Part shown: one piece after another, positions 23,401-36,013 of the stretch
Layout: each line of letters begins with the position of its first letter
Position numbering within the stretch: the stretch's first letter is position 1
NCBI GenBank assembly: GCA_025200525.1
Contig: CM045763.1
Span: forward strand, 151,162,246 to 151,226,245
Origin: Camellia lanceoleosa
Lineage: Eukaryota > Streptophyta > Magnoliopsida > Ericales > Theaceae
Length of the DNA stretch: 64,000 bases
Direction of reading: 5' to 3'
Notes under the pieces: model-generated
What the model saw: only the letters and a program-made list of their open reading frames with translations
What the model was told of the DNA's origin: nothing
The model's database searches: none
Made by a program: the position numbers and the translations under genes

Positions 23401-23521
23401 GACAGAGGCGGAGGAGACCGGTGATGGCTCGGACTCGAGCTCAGGCGGCGATGCCCCTGGTGGTGCCCCTGTTGATGACGCTCCTGGACCTTCGTCCAGG
23501 AAGAGGACCAGGACAGATTGA
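20446..23521 (+). pseudogene. Plant mobile domain (PMD) gene, antisense in Tat element
   Basis: The clearest exon (21126-21775) reads HEWYAELPDAVRRIVD, a stop, AGFGGF, then WWDTTDSFHLSATGYMTMTP with LTGIGVGG and an AVERYAHGFLMFL segment, the core of the plant mobile domain (DUF1985/aminotransferase-like family). Exon 22026-22178 has the family's LWVYAYFPRL. Later short exons follow, and the last (23249-23521) is acidic and ends SSRKRTRTD, a possible nuclear signal. Introns have GT-AG ends (20666-21125; 21776-22025; 22179 on). The first exon starts at 20446 or, to match the PMD frame, at 20600. At least one stop and a frame change near 21700 break it. PMD proteins of the MAIN/MAIL1 type act in the nucleus; transposon copies have no known role. 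Confidence 0.75.
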
Positions 23522-24454
23522 CGGCCCCGGAGCCATTTTGGACATTTGATACAGATTTTGCTGTTTTCTTTTTCTTTTCCTTTTTTGCATTTTCCCCTTT
23601 TGTTGGTAGTTAGGGTACTTTTGTACTGCCGCAGGCAGATTTTGTTTCTCAAAACTTATGTACTTGAAAAGTTGATATTGAAATGAAACGAACTTTTTGT
23701 CTGAAAAAGTGTTTACATTTGTGTATATTTCATACCTTGCACTGTATTGCATCATATTACACCTCAAATGTAAATGATATTGATCTGTTGTATGAAAATT
23801 GAGCACTTGCACTATGATAATCGGATAACCAACCAACTAATAGCAAACTCATACAAACCACTACTCAAACTGAGTAATACAGCCCATACTCTACTGGGGA
23901 TTAATCTGCATACAGCCCATAATACAGTACTCGGTTCATTCTGCACACAACAAACCCTGAACAAACAGCCCAATCTGACAAGACATACCACAAAACTGAA
24001 ACGGTTGAAGTTGAAACACACTCGGATGTCCCAAATTTCTTTTTCTTCTCTTGCCTCGCATAAATGTAGAGAATGGCACAGCATTCTGAGCACAAACGAT
24101 TGACTTTGGAAAAGGGTTTCACGACCGGGGTATCGAGCCTACAACTGAACACAGCGGAGGGACTCAAGTGAAGAAAACAAAGGGCGCACAACCTGAACAC
24201 AACGAGATGTGCTCAGAAAAGACTCAAAGCTAAAGTTGAGACCGACAAGTCAAAAGACACGACACACGGACATGTTTACGAAAAGACCTCAAATCTCGAG
24301 GAGCCAATTCCTCCGGGTATTATTCCCACCCTTTTTGATTTGTGATACTCACATCACTCGGCCCTCATGCTCGGTTTTTCTCTTAAAACCCTTTTCTTAC
24401 TTTTCTCTCAGCTTACACCTCTCTATTCTTTATTCTCTCATTTTTCATCCCTTC

Positions 24455-24515
24455 CCAGAGTGGTTGATAGGTAAACGAGAGGTTGTGGGTTCACGCCCAA
24501 CACTGTTAGATCACG
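24455..24515 (+). repeat. Possible tRNA-derived SINE head
   Basis: AGAGTGGTTGATAGG resembles a polymerase III A box, and about 30 bp on GTGGGTTCACGCCC resembles a B box with a T-arm-like stem. There is no anticodon arm, so it is not a tRNA gene. No SINE body or tail was identified. Confidence 0.3.
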
Positions 24516-24883
24516 GCTATTTCTTCTGGTGAATAGAGTGCCCTCTTGGCAAGCATGTTAGCGGGGGAAAGACAGAAGACCTGACTCAATCGTGCCCCTA
24601 GTTCGTCATTTTGACCATTTTTTGTTTTCTAAAACAGTTTTGATCAAAAATGAGAGTTGGATTAACACACTTATTCGATTTTTGATTTGAAAATCATGTG
24701 AATCAGGCTGTGAGTACTGAAAATTCTCCTTTTTGGGTCCAAACATGGTCCAATTTTGGAAAATGAAATAGTTTTCGAGAAAATAATCAACTTCAGTAAA
24801 AATTTTCAAAAACTATTTTTGCAAACATTCAACGCTCAACGAGCGCGGAACTTACCCTCAAGATATGCAACCTCGGATCGGAA

Positions 24884-24995
24884 GCAATGGAAAATTGCCC
24901 TTGGCTTAAAGGGGGATAAGGCAACGGAAAGTTGCCCCTGGTTTGGACGGTAACTTAGGGCAACTTGTGGCAATGCATGGCAACGGAAAGTTGCC
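24884..24995. repeat. Three short hairpins with a shared GGAAA loop
   Basis: GCAAT-GGAAA-ATTGC (24884-24898), then GGCAAC-GGAAA-GTTGCC twice (24920-24936 and 24979-24995). The first copy differs from the others by a compensated pair (C-G to T-A) next to the loop. Confidence 0.7.
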
Positions 24996-26639
24996 CCTTG
25001 TTTGGATGATACCGCGGTATGTTGTAAGCCAGTCCTTGTTGACGATGATCGGACCCTCGGACGCGGAGGAGACGAAGACAGCTTGAATCAATATATGGAC
25101 ACAGTCACCTGGAAGGTATCGGTGGTTTGGACTTCAAGAGGAAGTTAATCACGTAGTTCTAGGTTGCTGCAATCGAGACATTGGATTCGGAAGAGGCAAA
25201 AGTGATCAAAACCATGACATGGACTGAGATGCTATGGAAGCGTTGGGGCTGGACTTCAGGATGAAGTTGCCTACGTATCCCAAACATGGGAATCAAGCCT
25301 TACGTAGTTCCAGGTAAGGTACACTCGGGTATTTTAACCTTCACTGTTTAGGCTCTAACTTTTGCCAAGGTGCCCAATGCGGGTTTTCGACCTTGCGAGC
25401 TATGTTTTTCTTTTTCCTTCTTTTTCTTTTCTTTTCTTTTGCATTTTCATTTTTATTTCTTTTGTTATTTTTATTTTATTTTTTCTTTTCTTTTTGCTTC
25501 TTTTTGTATTTTCCTTTCTTTTTTTTTCTTTTTCTTTGCTCTAACTTTTGCCTGGGCCGCCCTTCCGGGTTTTCGACCCAGCGAGCCTCTCAAAGGGTGA
25601 AAAGTGTAGCAAGCCCATGCCAAATGGTTTTGAGATTGAAGCCTCTCTGTATCCAGGAGAGCGACTGTTGTATTGATTTGCAAAAAAGTCCATCACGGTT
25701 GCTTCACGAGCCTTGCTTGGTGGGATCTGATCTCCTTGATCTGACTTTGACGCCTCTTGCTCGAGGGCTGCCTCAAAATGGGCCCCACAGGCATTTCATG
25801 GCACTGAATGTTTTGAACGGACTCCAGGTTTGAACAGATAAGTTTAATCTTGAGACCGAGAGCGATCCTGGGCTGCACAATCTCAAGAGCGGTTCCACAC
25901 AGGTCTTCGCAAGACTGCACGAAACATTTTGTTTTTGAAAGTTTTTAAGAAAGCGACAAATCGTTCGTGCTGAAAATAGTGTGGAACCAGTCTGGATCGG
26001 ACCAGGATTCTTCTCAGTACTCACGCCGACAAGCATGATTTCATCCATTAAAAGCTTAGCAGGCCTCTCTTTCTCTCAAAATGATCAAAATTTTACAAAA
26101 CCCGAGGAATTACTTCCTCTTCGTTTTCATCACCGCAGTGTTCGAAATGGGGTTTTATGAAAAGCTTAGGTCATTACGACGATATTTAAGGCACAAGAGA
26201 GTAGGCGAAATGTACTGTCATTCCATTCACATCTTCTGGCACGACTAACTCAAATAGCAACAAATACGGAACGTGATAGCCACAGCTGTTTTATTCAGGT
26301 TTCTCAGATGCAACTGGCTCCACAGCAGAGACAGACTCAAACGGAAAACGAATGAGGTAATTATAAAGCAAAACGGTGTTCAAGGCAACAACCCCGGAAT
26401 CACCTGGTATTCTATACAAGAGGGACTGACTCATTACAAAAAGACAGACCCATAAGCAAAAGGACTGACTCAAGACAATGAGACAGACTCAAAACAAAAC
26501 AAAAGACTGACTCAACACCCGAGCCAGAATTTACAAAACTAACATTAACAGATGCCCAAAAATGCGTGCCAAACGCCACATCCAAAAACGTGCCAGGCAC
26601 TGCCCACAGGTGGTTCACCTTCTGCTTACATACTCGCAG

Positions 26640-27740
26640 TATCTGTATCCTCAAAATCCAACAACTGGGTGGTGACGGACTTTGCTGAGGTGGGGGGGAG
26701 GATAACCTCGTTGTCAATCAAATCTTGCACCTCGTGCCGGAGGCGGAAACAATTGTCGGTAGCATGGCCAGTCTGCTAGTGGTACGCACAGTACTAAGCA
26801 GGGTCATGAGTATCAGGGAGATTCTTCGGGAGAGGCCGAGGCTCCAAGGGTTTAAGGTGTCCCCTCTCGGCAAGGATCTGAAGTGCCTTGGACAATGGCA
26901 TGTAGAGAGCATGAAAGACCCTGCGCCCTCGGGTCAGGTACTTTGGAGTCTGAGCACTCTTGCTAGATGTACTAGCGAACGGATCGGCAGGTGCGGCCTT
27001 GGATTTCTGATCCTTCCTGGATGCAGGGTTGGGAGCGGGAAGAACTATTCTGGCATAACGGGGCCTATCCTGGTTCTCTGACTGACTGGAACTGCCCTCA
27101 GGTGGAGTGGGGAAAGCATCCTCCACAGCTTTTGTCACAACTGCAGATATCTGTTGCTTGTTCATCCCCCCGGCTTTCAAAGCCTCTCACGCCTGGCGGT
27201 TGTTAGATAGGGTCGGCATCTGCCTTCATCTTGCCTTTGTCTCTGGCCTCAGCCTGATCTAGAGTTTGGTTTGATGCGTCGTTGCCATAGCTGGAGGCCA
27301 TCTCCGGTTGGCTGAGTTCAATTACAATTCGTCCCAGTAGCGAGGGCTCCTGGGGTATAAAGCCTCCGGCATATGGTGCGGTTGGTGGCGAAGCAAACAT
27401 CCCATAGGCGAGATCCGCCACGGATCTTTGAAGATCACCTATCATTCCCATTAGTTCAAATGTAGTAGGCTTGCGAGCCTGATATAGTTGAGGGGCCTAA
27501 ATTGGGTGTGCGGCAGGCGAACTGGGCGGATGCGGCATATCAATATTAGCCTCACTGTGTAGGGTGATTCCTTGATCCAATGCGGCCGTCATGACCACGA
27601 TCTCTTCTGAATTCTGCGTCATGCTCAGTCCTATCCCAGCAAGGAGGAGACACTAGCTGTTCTGGATCGACCCTCTGAATCTCTGAACTGAAACGGAAAA
27701 CAAGCAGTATTTCAGCCCCCCCAAACAGATCAAACATGGG
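26640..27740 (-). pseudogene. Tat-lineage gag remnant
   Basis: The minus strand holds fragments of a Tat-type gag. One (27203-27451) has no recognised motif. The next (26794-27180) has LYMPLSKALQILAERGHLKP followed by L-E-P-R-P-L-P. Then, across two stops, come Y-C-A-Y-H and GHATDNCFRLRHEVQDLID, the C-x2-H..G-H-x4-C region typical of Tat/Ogre gag C-termini. Gag forms the particle that packages the RNA. The large central capsid part was not recognised and may be deleted. The frame closes soon after 26640 without any protease. Confidence 0.7.
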
Positions 27741-28324
27741 TGTAGCCGAACAACTGCACTTTACTACTGATCACTGTTCCTCAGAATCACTGTTCAAAAC
27801 TGAACTGATACCCACAGACATAACTGATTCTTGACAACACTGATACTAGTGCCCTCAGGCCTGATGCTCAGACTTTGCAAACTGATATATGCGTTCCCTG
27901 CAGAGATACATTCTAAAAGCACATAGCAGGTAAAAGAGAGCCAATACACCCCTATGTTGGGGTAGGGTTTCCCCGTCCTATTTTGTCAGGAGCTAGGGTT
28001 TCACTACGCTGCAATGACTTCAAACAACCTATATCGTAAGCAACTTTGTCCTAGTTTGGAATGGTCACTATGGATTCCGAATATGCACTAGGTCGAATGG
28101 TTGAGGAGGGTGCCCCGGTGAAACCAGGGTTTGTGTTCCCATACTGGCAGAGCCCGTAACCGGTCACCCTTATGGTGATGCCTTGACAAGACAAGCTTCC
28201 GGCAAACCGCCCAGGAATCGCAGATGGCCAACACGGTGTCCTAGGCGCACCAATGCACATGTAATACAAAGAAACATATAAGTGAAATCAAAAGCAGATA
28301 TCACGAGTTCGAGTCGGCTCTCTA
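27741..28324 (-). other. 5' untranslated region of the Tat element
   Basis: It lies between the primer site and the gag remnant. No gene was seen. Confidence 0.5.
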
Positions 28325-28344
28325 AAATCCCAATAGAGTCGCCA
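28325..28344 (-). promoter_or_regulatory. Primer binding site of the Tat element
   Basis: On the minus strand TGGCGACTCTATTGGGATT abuts the 5' LTR. It resembles the TGGCGACTC primer sites of Tat/Ogre elements, thought to pair with a tRNA-Arg 3' end. The tRNA assignment rests on knowledge of the family. Confidence 0.7.
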
Positions 28345-31300
28345 AAAGACGCCCCGAACGCCCGGAGGATGATCCCCCGTCGCTCGCTTTTGCGGTCTAC
28401 TGATTCGGACTCCTGTTTTGTTTGTTGCGGTTCTTAATCTGAACCAAAGAGTCCAACTCTGGCAAATCGTTTGAGAAAACAGATTTTGAAAAGAAGTGCC
28501 AAACATGGACCTTTGCGGAATCTGATCGCCACCTAAATATTTTTAAAATGGAAAATTTAGGAAACCTTGACTCAGTGCCGAAGGCCACGTGTTCGTCATC
28601 ACCAAAGTTGTCTTGGCTCCGGAGCTTGGGTACGATCGGGGAAGGTCAGCTATGAGCACCCCCTTTCGCCCGGTCAGAAAGCCTCTACTAACCGTGATAT
28701 CTGATTTTGAAAACGTTATGTGTTCTTGTTCCGGTTATTAGCCTAGAATTACTATGTTATGCGCACAGCATACAAGTATAGACTAGATTGCCTAATTTGG
28801 AAATAAGCATTGCATATCCGTTCGTTTTGAAAGCATTTCGGATTTTGCTACTCGCAACTAGGCTAAAACACGGATTTCAACGAGTTTTTCCAACTCAAAC
28901 AATCCAACCTCCACCCACAGGCATTCAAACAGTTTATCTCATGTAAGCAACTAGCCGTATGGTAAGCCTACTATCATGTTGGCATTCACACGCATGCGAT
29001 ATGCTAAAGCATGAAAATATTTACATCGTACTCCGTGCCAAAATAATAAACTAGTTAGCAAAAATGCATGCCCTAGTTCATGTTAGGATGACTAATGCAT
29101 CGCATATAGAATGTGATTAGGATAGGCTCAGCTAACCCTAAAATGGCATGTGAAATGCAATTATTTGATGCACGTATTCAAGTTGGATTTGAAGATATAA
29201 TGCGGTTCGCATGATGTACCGAGCCCGGTGCATGTCAACAAATGCATGGATGCACGCATGCATTGCATAAGGTATGCTAAAATAAACATGCCCAAATCTA
29301 CCATCATAAGCAGGTAAATAAAAGGGAAGAAAGAAGTGGGGGTTGGAAGACATACACACCACTCACCCACACTTATTACAGATTTGCCCTCGCTCGGAGG
29401 GACCAAAAGAATAATACAAATTAATTAACTATGCAAGCTAATTAAATTAACAAATTAATTTATCTAAGAAAAACAGTAAACCGCCTCGGGGCGAGGGTTC
29501 AATGCATGCGCGCTCAGATTCCGCTCGGAATTGCACTGCCATGCCTGGCCTGCCTCTGTTTTCCCTGCTTTGTTCCTCTGAAAACTGCCAAAGTCTCAAG
29601 GATGCCTCTCTGGATACTGAGGGATCCCACCGGCTAAGTAAAATGATCACCGGCAGTGAATTTGTGGTCACCGGCACAAAATGAATCCACCGGCCATTGA
29701 TTGACTGCCGGTCGACACTAAATACTGCCGGCCGGCAATGAATTCCTGCAGAACCTGCAACTCACAGCAATAGAGGGCAAAACTTGCATGGCAGCTCAAT
29801 TCAAGCAATGTATGCACCAAGCACATTCCTTATCATGTTTGTGACTTCAAGGAGGATGTGCCTCGATTCTCGGACCACCAATCACGCATTTCCATGCATG
29901 ATGGCCCAAAGAATCAAGTGTGCACTTTCATGTCAAATGAAATGCAATGCAAACAACAAACCAAAGAGTCCTAACCTCTATCACACTCACTTCAAGAGGC
30001 CAAGCATGCACAATGCAATGCAATCCTAGACATGTTGGCTAGTATGCAATATGAACAATGCAAGGCACTTATACAAACATACAAGCAAGAATGCAAGGCA
30101 AGCATGCAAACCAAATAAAAGAGGGACTTAAACATGAATTAGGCAACTCTAAATAGGCCTAAAACAGTGGCCAAAGTGCCCAAAAATGAAGGCTAAGCAC
30201 ACACACACGCATGCACATGGTCCAATACTTAAAGCATAATGGGGCAACTTTTAAACACATTTAAAAGGGCACAAATATGAACAATTAGCATGCGAGTTAA
30301 GCTCTGAAATCATGTTAGAATGTGTTGCCAAACCAATTCAAATGAAGCAAACATAAGCATGCAAATGGCCCAAGTATTTGAGGCAAGCCAAGAGGCATTG
30401 AACTACACTTGACAAGACCTAGCATGGCAAGACTTAAGCAACTAAAATCAGAGTTTTAGCACAGAAAATCAAGCCCAAAGGACCACTTAGATGGCATCTA
30501 AATGGTTTGAATTCAAAGTCATGCACAATGGTCAAAACATAAGGCATACAACACATGCTCTCCAAGCAATAAAGAGGCAACTAAGGCAAGCATATGAGCA
30601 TGCCAAAGGGACTGATATTGCATGTCGGATGGTTCCAAACCACCAAAATGATGCAATCAACACATGCTACACATTCACATACTTGAGGCATACAAGCCCG
30701 ACAAGCCACAAATGCAAAGGAGCTATACTAAGCATGCCAAAATCAATCCAAACAACTATGGAAAGACCTAAAGCACGGTAAAAGAAGCACAAAACATTCA
30801 TAAGTCTAAGCCTAAATCATGCTCAAACAAAGGCTAACAACCTAAGGCACGTTAAGGGATCAAGGAGGCATTACATGGCAACTATACTAAACATGCATGG
30901 AGCACCAAAACCAACACGCAACATGATTATATTATGACCTAATAAGCATGAAATGCAGCCTAGACATGATCAACACACACTTGAACAAAGGCTTCCTTAA
31001 GAGACCAAAAATGGTCCCTTTCAAGGATAACAAGAAGAGGGGGTGGCCCTCCCCTTTTGGAGACTTCAAGGCACCATCTCCACCACTGAAATCCCTCAAG
31101 ATTTCAGTGGTGAAGAGGCGCAAACACCAAAGTCTCGAAACTTGCACAAAATAGCACAAAATGAGGCCTTTCAAGGCCTAAGAGGGGTCAAACTTCCCCA
31201 AAGCACAAAACACTCTTAATAAACTATCAAGAGGGCCTAAAAACAGAACTTTTTTATGTTATACACTAAACACAAAAACAGCTCTAAGATAGGTAGAAAT

Positions 31301-31454
31301 AGGATGTAAAAATGGGGTAAAAAGAACTAGTTTCTTACCCTTGTTGCCCTTCTTCACAAAGGGTACTTTTGTTGCCTCCTTAAGCTCCAATCCAGTCAAA
31401 AATGTCAAGAACAAGCCCTTAGAACCTCAGTAGCCCAAGGAAGGTGAAGCACTA

Positions 31455-33465
31455 TGTAATGACCCGGAACTGTACGATGTGATTATCAGTAATTAATTAT
31501 GTGTTAGTATGATTTAATGGAAGACTAACTGTTTGAATTAGAAATTATCTGTTGAAACCGTGACTTCGGGACTTAAATTGACAACCGTAATGGCTTCAGA
31601 AAATGAAATTGAACATGCCTATGTGATATCGGGAATTTTTAGAACCATTTGGAACCATAAATTGAAGACTGAAATTTATCTGATTCGCTAAGTTCCGTTT
31701 GGCTCAAATGTTTTGGCATAGTTGTTATAAGCAAACAAGGGCCTTGTTTGGCTAAGTGTTATGAGTAAATTGATTATATAGATATATATGTTATTAGATA
31801 AGGATGTGTTGACCCATTTGACTCAAAAACCAAAAGAGAGAAATATCTGGAGAGGGAGAGAGAGTTCGGGAAAGAGAAGAAAAGGAGGAAGAAAGAGAAA
31901 TCAAGAGAAACTTAAGTTGAATCTTCTACAAATTAAAGAATTAAGGTAAGAATTTCTCCTAATTTCTTGAATTAAAGTTGTGTTCTTCATGATCTCATGA
32001 CAAGTAAATGAAAAGGAAAGAGAGGTTATGTTGACTTTGAGCATATATGTTATGATTCATGCTATGTTTGGTATATTGGGGAGGTTCTTCCTCAAAACCC
32101 CCATGGAAGTTGAAAATGAAGCTTTCTTGTGCATGTCCATGGCTTTTCCAACTTAATTCATGGGTTTGATCTTGCTAATGTTCCATATGGGTTTCGAATT
32201 GAGGTTTTGATGTTGATTTAAGATGAGTTTCAAGTATTTTGGGATTTGGGTTTCATGTATTAGAAGTTGATTTTGTAAAGAAGAGATTGGAGTTTGAAAG
32301 AGTGAAGAAGAACCAGAAATTCGGAGTTTTACTCTGTCCGCTCGAGCGGAGGGGAGTACGCTCAAGAGCAGAAAACACCCTCCCAGCAGTTTTGGACATT
32401 TTCTTCAGTCCGCTCGAGCGGCCAAAGTGGCGCTCGAGCGGGAAGGCCTTTTTCAGAAAAATTTTGGGAAAGTTGTATACTTGATTCTATCATATTAATT
32501 GCATCATTTAGCCTCTCATGAGCATGAAATGAAGTAAAGGAAGAATGAAATGACATAATTTAAAGTGAAGGAAAGATAAGAGAGGTATGAATGGTTTAAT
32601 GTATGATGATCATCAATGTTAAGAGATGTTTATAATGTTAATTGCAGGACAAACCTCGAAGACCGTGCAATCGGTATTGGAAACCCGCTGTAAGTAACGT
32701 TTCTATAAAGATATGTTATAATGAATTATGTTTCAAAGTGATACGTTATGATATGATATGTTTGAAAGGTGATTTTAATCTGTGAACGAATGTCCTTATT
32801 TGCAAATCTAGCATGGCGTCCATGGATAGTTTGGTCATGGGTGCGACATGAACATGCAGACTTATGATCTGATCAGTCATGGGTTAGGGCATGAAGATGA
32901 AGGCCCATGGCCAGTCACGAGATCTCGTGAGATGTTTTGATGTTAAAGGATTGTTATGAAAGGTTATGAAAGGTTCTGTGGATTATGCCATTAATGACTG
33001 TTGACTGTTTATAACTGTATCTAGAATGTTGGTATTCGTTCACTACCCCTTTACTTAAATGTTACTTGCTGAGCTTTAGCTCATTGTTTGTATTTATGTA
33101 TTATAGGTGAGCATTCAGGTAGCCAAGCCTAGGCGGAGCCTCGAGCTGAACCGCCGTTTTGAAGCCTAACCAAAAGTTTTGAGTGCCTCCGAGCTGGGGC
33201 TAGGCCTGGAAGGCCGTGAGAGAGTTTTGTCTTTTGTTCTTTGTGACTTGTACTTATGTAATGTTCTTAATCATGTTATGTAACTATCATTTTTGGCATG
33301 TATATACACTTGTTCATATAAATGCACAACTCTTGGACTATAGTTTTTGCATGTGCTTCCGCGAGCCCCATTTTATTTATGTTATGTATAGAAAGGCCTG
33401 TGGTAATCTAGGATTACTGGCCGGTCTCGTCACCAAACCTCTCGGGGCGGGTTTGGGGCGTGACA
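31455..33465 (+). mobile_element. Solo LTR of a Tekay-like element
   Basis: It starts TGTAATGACCC, ends GGGGCGTGACA, and is flanked by a perfect CACTA duplication (31450-31454 and 33466-33470). The uninterrupted sequence is present in the sister Tat LTR near 16800. Its 3' end (GGATTACTGGCCGGT followed by a GTGACA terminus) resembles the reverse complement of the Tekay LTR at 8480, so it is a diverged relative in plus orientation. CCGCTCGAGCGG palindromes lie at about 32338-32442. A solo LTR is left by recombination between the two LTRs of a full element. Confidence 0.92.
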
Positions 33466-33685
33466 CACTAGGTGCTTGTATGCAATAGTATGGACTAAAA
33501 CACACACAAGACAACAAAGAGGGGAAGGTATAGATATAGGATAGATATATGTCCTAAAGCCAAAACCAGAGCTCTTCTCACTCTCCTCTCCAATTTTTCT
33601 AACCCTAGAACAAGGGAGAGAAGGCCCCCTCTTATAGAGGAGGCAATCTTGTAATGCTTAACTAGTAAGCAAACAAGAGGGACAT

Positions 33686-33709
33686 CCCTCCATACACGTG
33701 TATGGAGGG
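33686..33709. promoter_or_regulatory. 24-bp G-box palindrome, second copy
   Basis: Identical to the palindrome at 17020-17043, in the sister LTR. Confidence 0.6.
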
Positions 33710-34088
33710 GAAGCCAATGCCAAACAGCTGTCCTAAAATATCTGAAAAAGCAGATGAATAGTAGTCGGCTAGCCAAAAATGTCATTTTGACAAAAATGAC
33801 TGCCGACCGGCAACATATATTGCCGGTGGCAACAAAAACCAGCTGGTAGCCTCTAGCTAGTGCCGGTGGTGTGTGGGGATGCCTCACAAGGCATTCCCTG
33901 CCCCTCCAAGGCAAAACACAAGTGTTTGGTGCAAAACCAGACACAAAACAGTCAAGTTCGGTGATCCTGAGGCAAGGCGCGTAGCCGAGAACTCTGGGAA
34001 CTCCAAACAAACACAAACATGGATAATCACCGAGTGTTCAAACGGTGACGTCCAAGTCTTGAGGACGGTCAAAAATGGGGTGTCTACA

Positions 34089-34690
34089 CCATTCGATAAG
34101 GAGCTTTCGATACAGGCTGTGTACCCAGAATCACATTAACGGTGAACTCAATCTCCCTGTCAATCAAATCCCCTGGCAGATCATCTGGAAATACATCTGG
34201 GAATTCTCTGACTATAGGAATACAGTTCACATCAGTTTTAACATTATCATCAGTAGATACAGTCAATACAGAACACAGATATCCTTTACACCCCTTTCTA
34301 ATCAATTTAACGGCTTTCACAGATGAAATCAAATACGGAGGAGGTACTACTCCAACCCCATTAAACACAAATTCGGGTAAACCAGGTTGACGGAAAACAA
34401 CTTGCTTCGTCACACAGTCAATGGTAGCATGATATTTTTGTAACCAGTCCATCCCCAATATTACATCAAAATGATCAATGTTCAATGGCAGTAAATCAAT
34501 AAACAGATGCATATCCCCAACAATGATTTCACATGCAGGGTACATATAAGCACATGTCATGGATCCCCCAACAGGTGATGATACAGCTAACAGATAGTTC
34601 ATGGGCTCTAAGGGTCTATTCAATTTCCGTAAAAAAGCATGCGATACATATGAGTGTGTAGACCCGAATCAATCAGTACATATGCATTTT
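34089..34690 (-). pseudogene. Tekay protease and start of reverse transcriptase
   Basis: The minus strand carries the retropepsin signature LIDSG (about 34665-34680), then after a one-base frameshift the expected T-H-S and VSHAFLRKLN in another frame, then the domain body with HFDVILGMDWL and IDCVTKQVVF, and a linker ending FPDDLPG....REIEF and QPVSKAPYRM, where RT begins. Protease cuts the polyprotein. The frameshift inactivates it. The Tat insertion ends the frame at 34088. Confidence 0.88.
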
Positions 34691-35809
34691 GAGTACAATA
34701 GAGAGAATACCTGACACAACGGTCTCAGTATTTTGCACGTCTCCCGGTACTAGGGCGAACACTCGATCCTGCCTCATAGGCTCTTTTCCGGTAGCTTTGG
34801 GGTTCGGTTTTGGTGCAACAGTTGATACTACGGTGCTACCTGCAGATTTACTATTGCTCTGAACAGTGGAAGGGCAATCTTTCACTATGTGGCCCACCTT
34901 GCCACACCTGTAACAAGCACCAGAGATTTTATAACAAACTCCCTTATGGTTCTTACCACATTCGGAACAGGGCGGAAAGGAACGGTTCCCTTGACTAGAA
35001 GTAGTCGTTGACCCTGTATTTTGCTTCTTATTCAATGGGTTATGCTTGCCTTTCTTGAATTTGAAACCCTGCCTTTTACCATGCCATTCAGACGCTGGTG
35101 ATTCAGATTGTTTCACTGCTTCGATGTTCGATTCAGCCATCAATGCTCGGTCAAGAACACCTACATAGGTTGGTAGCTTTAGAACGCTTATTCTGTCCAG
35201 TATTGTAACATTAAGGCTGCCTTCAAATTTTCTGGCCTTCTTGTAGTCAGTGTCCACCATATGTGGTGCATATCTAGCAAGCTCGGTGAACTTTGTTTCA
35301 TATTCAGCAACGGACATGGTGCCCTGTCTCAGTTGTTCAAATTTAGTTACTTTTTTGTCCCTAACACACTAGGGGAAGTATTTTTCAAAGAAGGACTCCT
35401 TAAACTAAGCCCAAGTCACTACAGTGTTGGTGTCACGGACCAGCATCCACCACTTTCTGGCCTCTTCTTGCAAAGTGAAGGTAGCTAACAGTACTTTATT
35501 TGCTTCCGAGCACGGAAACACTTCAAATAATTTTTCAGTCTCAAGAACCCATGCTTCAGCTTTTAGCGGTTCAAGGCCTCCCTGAAAGGATGGCGGTTTC
35601 ATTTTGCTGAACTTCTGGGTGAGAGCAATTATGTCCCCATCATTAACATTCACATTCGGTTCCGGCTGTACCGGAGGAGGAGGTGGGGGCTGTTGATTCT
35701 GTTGTTGATCCAGTCTTTCAGTTATCAGTTCCATCATTCTTTCCATTCTTGCCATTCTTGCCTCAGTGGATGAGGATTCAGATTCATTTGCAGTTCTTGC
35801 ATTATCCAT
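34691..35809 (-). pseudogene. Tekay gag
   Basis: The start at 35809 (MDNARTANESE) is preferred over an upstream ATG because the family begins with this acidic, Ser-rich segment. There follow a Gln/Pro-rich tract (QQQNQQPPPPPPVQP), the capsid-like retrotransposon gag domain (PPSFQGG.., EARKWW, then VAEYETKFTELARYAPHMV) and a zinc knuckle CYRCGKVGHIVKDCP, preceded by C-S-E-C-G-K-N-H-K-G-V-C. Two in-frame stops (about 35403 and 35369) divide it. Gag builds the particle and binds the RNA. It is followed directly by protease. Confidence 0.9.
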
Positions 35810-35998
35810 TTCACTATAAGCAGTTATAGCAATTATAAACATAAGCAGTTGCACACTTAACAGTTTATCACATTAGCACATATTCAGTCATGTCATAACC
35901 ACACACTTATCATGCTCATGTAATGCCCTAATCACTTTTCTAGGACACCCTATAGCTCATTTGGACACGTGTGTGCGGTATAACTCGTGGTAAGTATC

Positions 35999-36010
35999 GC
36001 TCTGATACCA
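35999..36010 (-). promoter_or_regulatory. Primer binding site of the Tekay element
   Basis: TGGTATCAGAGC on the minus strand, three bases from the 5' LTR, is complementary to the 3' end of initiator tRNA-Met, the usual primer of chromoviruses. Confidence 0.9.
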
Positions 36011-36013
36011 CTC

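Larger units (their letters stand above)
23522..26639. other. Tat internal region without recognisable pol
   Basis: This is where pol would be expected in element sense, but no RT, RNase H or integrase motif is readable on either strand. It contains a polypyrimidine stretch (25410-25540), a diverged duplication of an AACTTTTGCC..GGGTTTTCGACC block (about 25355 and 25545), three hairpins (24884-24995) and a possible SINE head (about 24455-24515). Confidence 0.55.
13663..34088 (-). mobile_element. Tat-lineage Ty3/gypsy element without pol, with antisense PMD gene
   Basis: It is flanked by a perfect 5-bp duplication CCATT (13658-13662 and 34089-34093). The LTRs (13663-17438; 28344-34088, the latter split by a solo LTR) start TGTAGAC on the plus strand and end GTCTACA. 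Orientation is minus: a primer site lies at 28325-28344 and a polypurine tract at 17439-17452. Only a gag remnant (26640-27740) was found and no RT or integrase, so it is non-autonomous. In place of pol it carries a plus-strand (antisense) multi-exon PMD gene and 1.6 kb of tandem repeats. Tat and Ogre elements are known for extra ORFs, including antisense ones. Confidence 0.88.
28344..34088 (-). repeat. 5' LTR of the Tat element, split by a solo LTR
   Basis: It matches 13663-17438 except that its inner end reads AAAAGAC instead of TGTAGAC and that 31455-33470 (solo LTR plus one TSD copy) is inserted. Without the insert it is about 3.73 kb, against 3.78 kb for the other LTR. Confidence 0.92.

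Noticed and set aside
24455..24515. tRNA gene
   Set aside because: Only A- and B-box-like segments are present; there is no anticodon arm or acceptor stem. Kept only as a possible SINE head.
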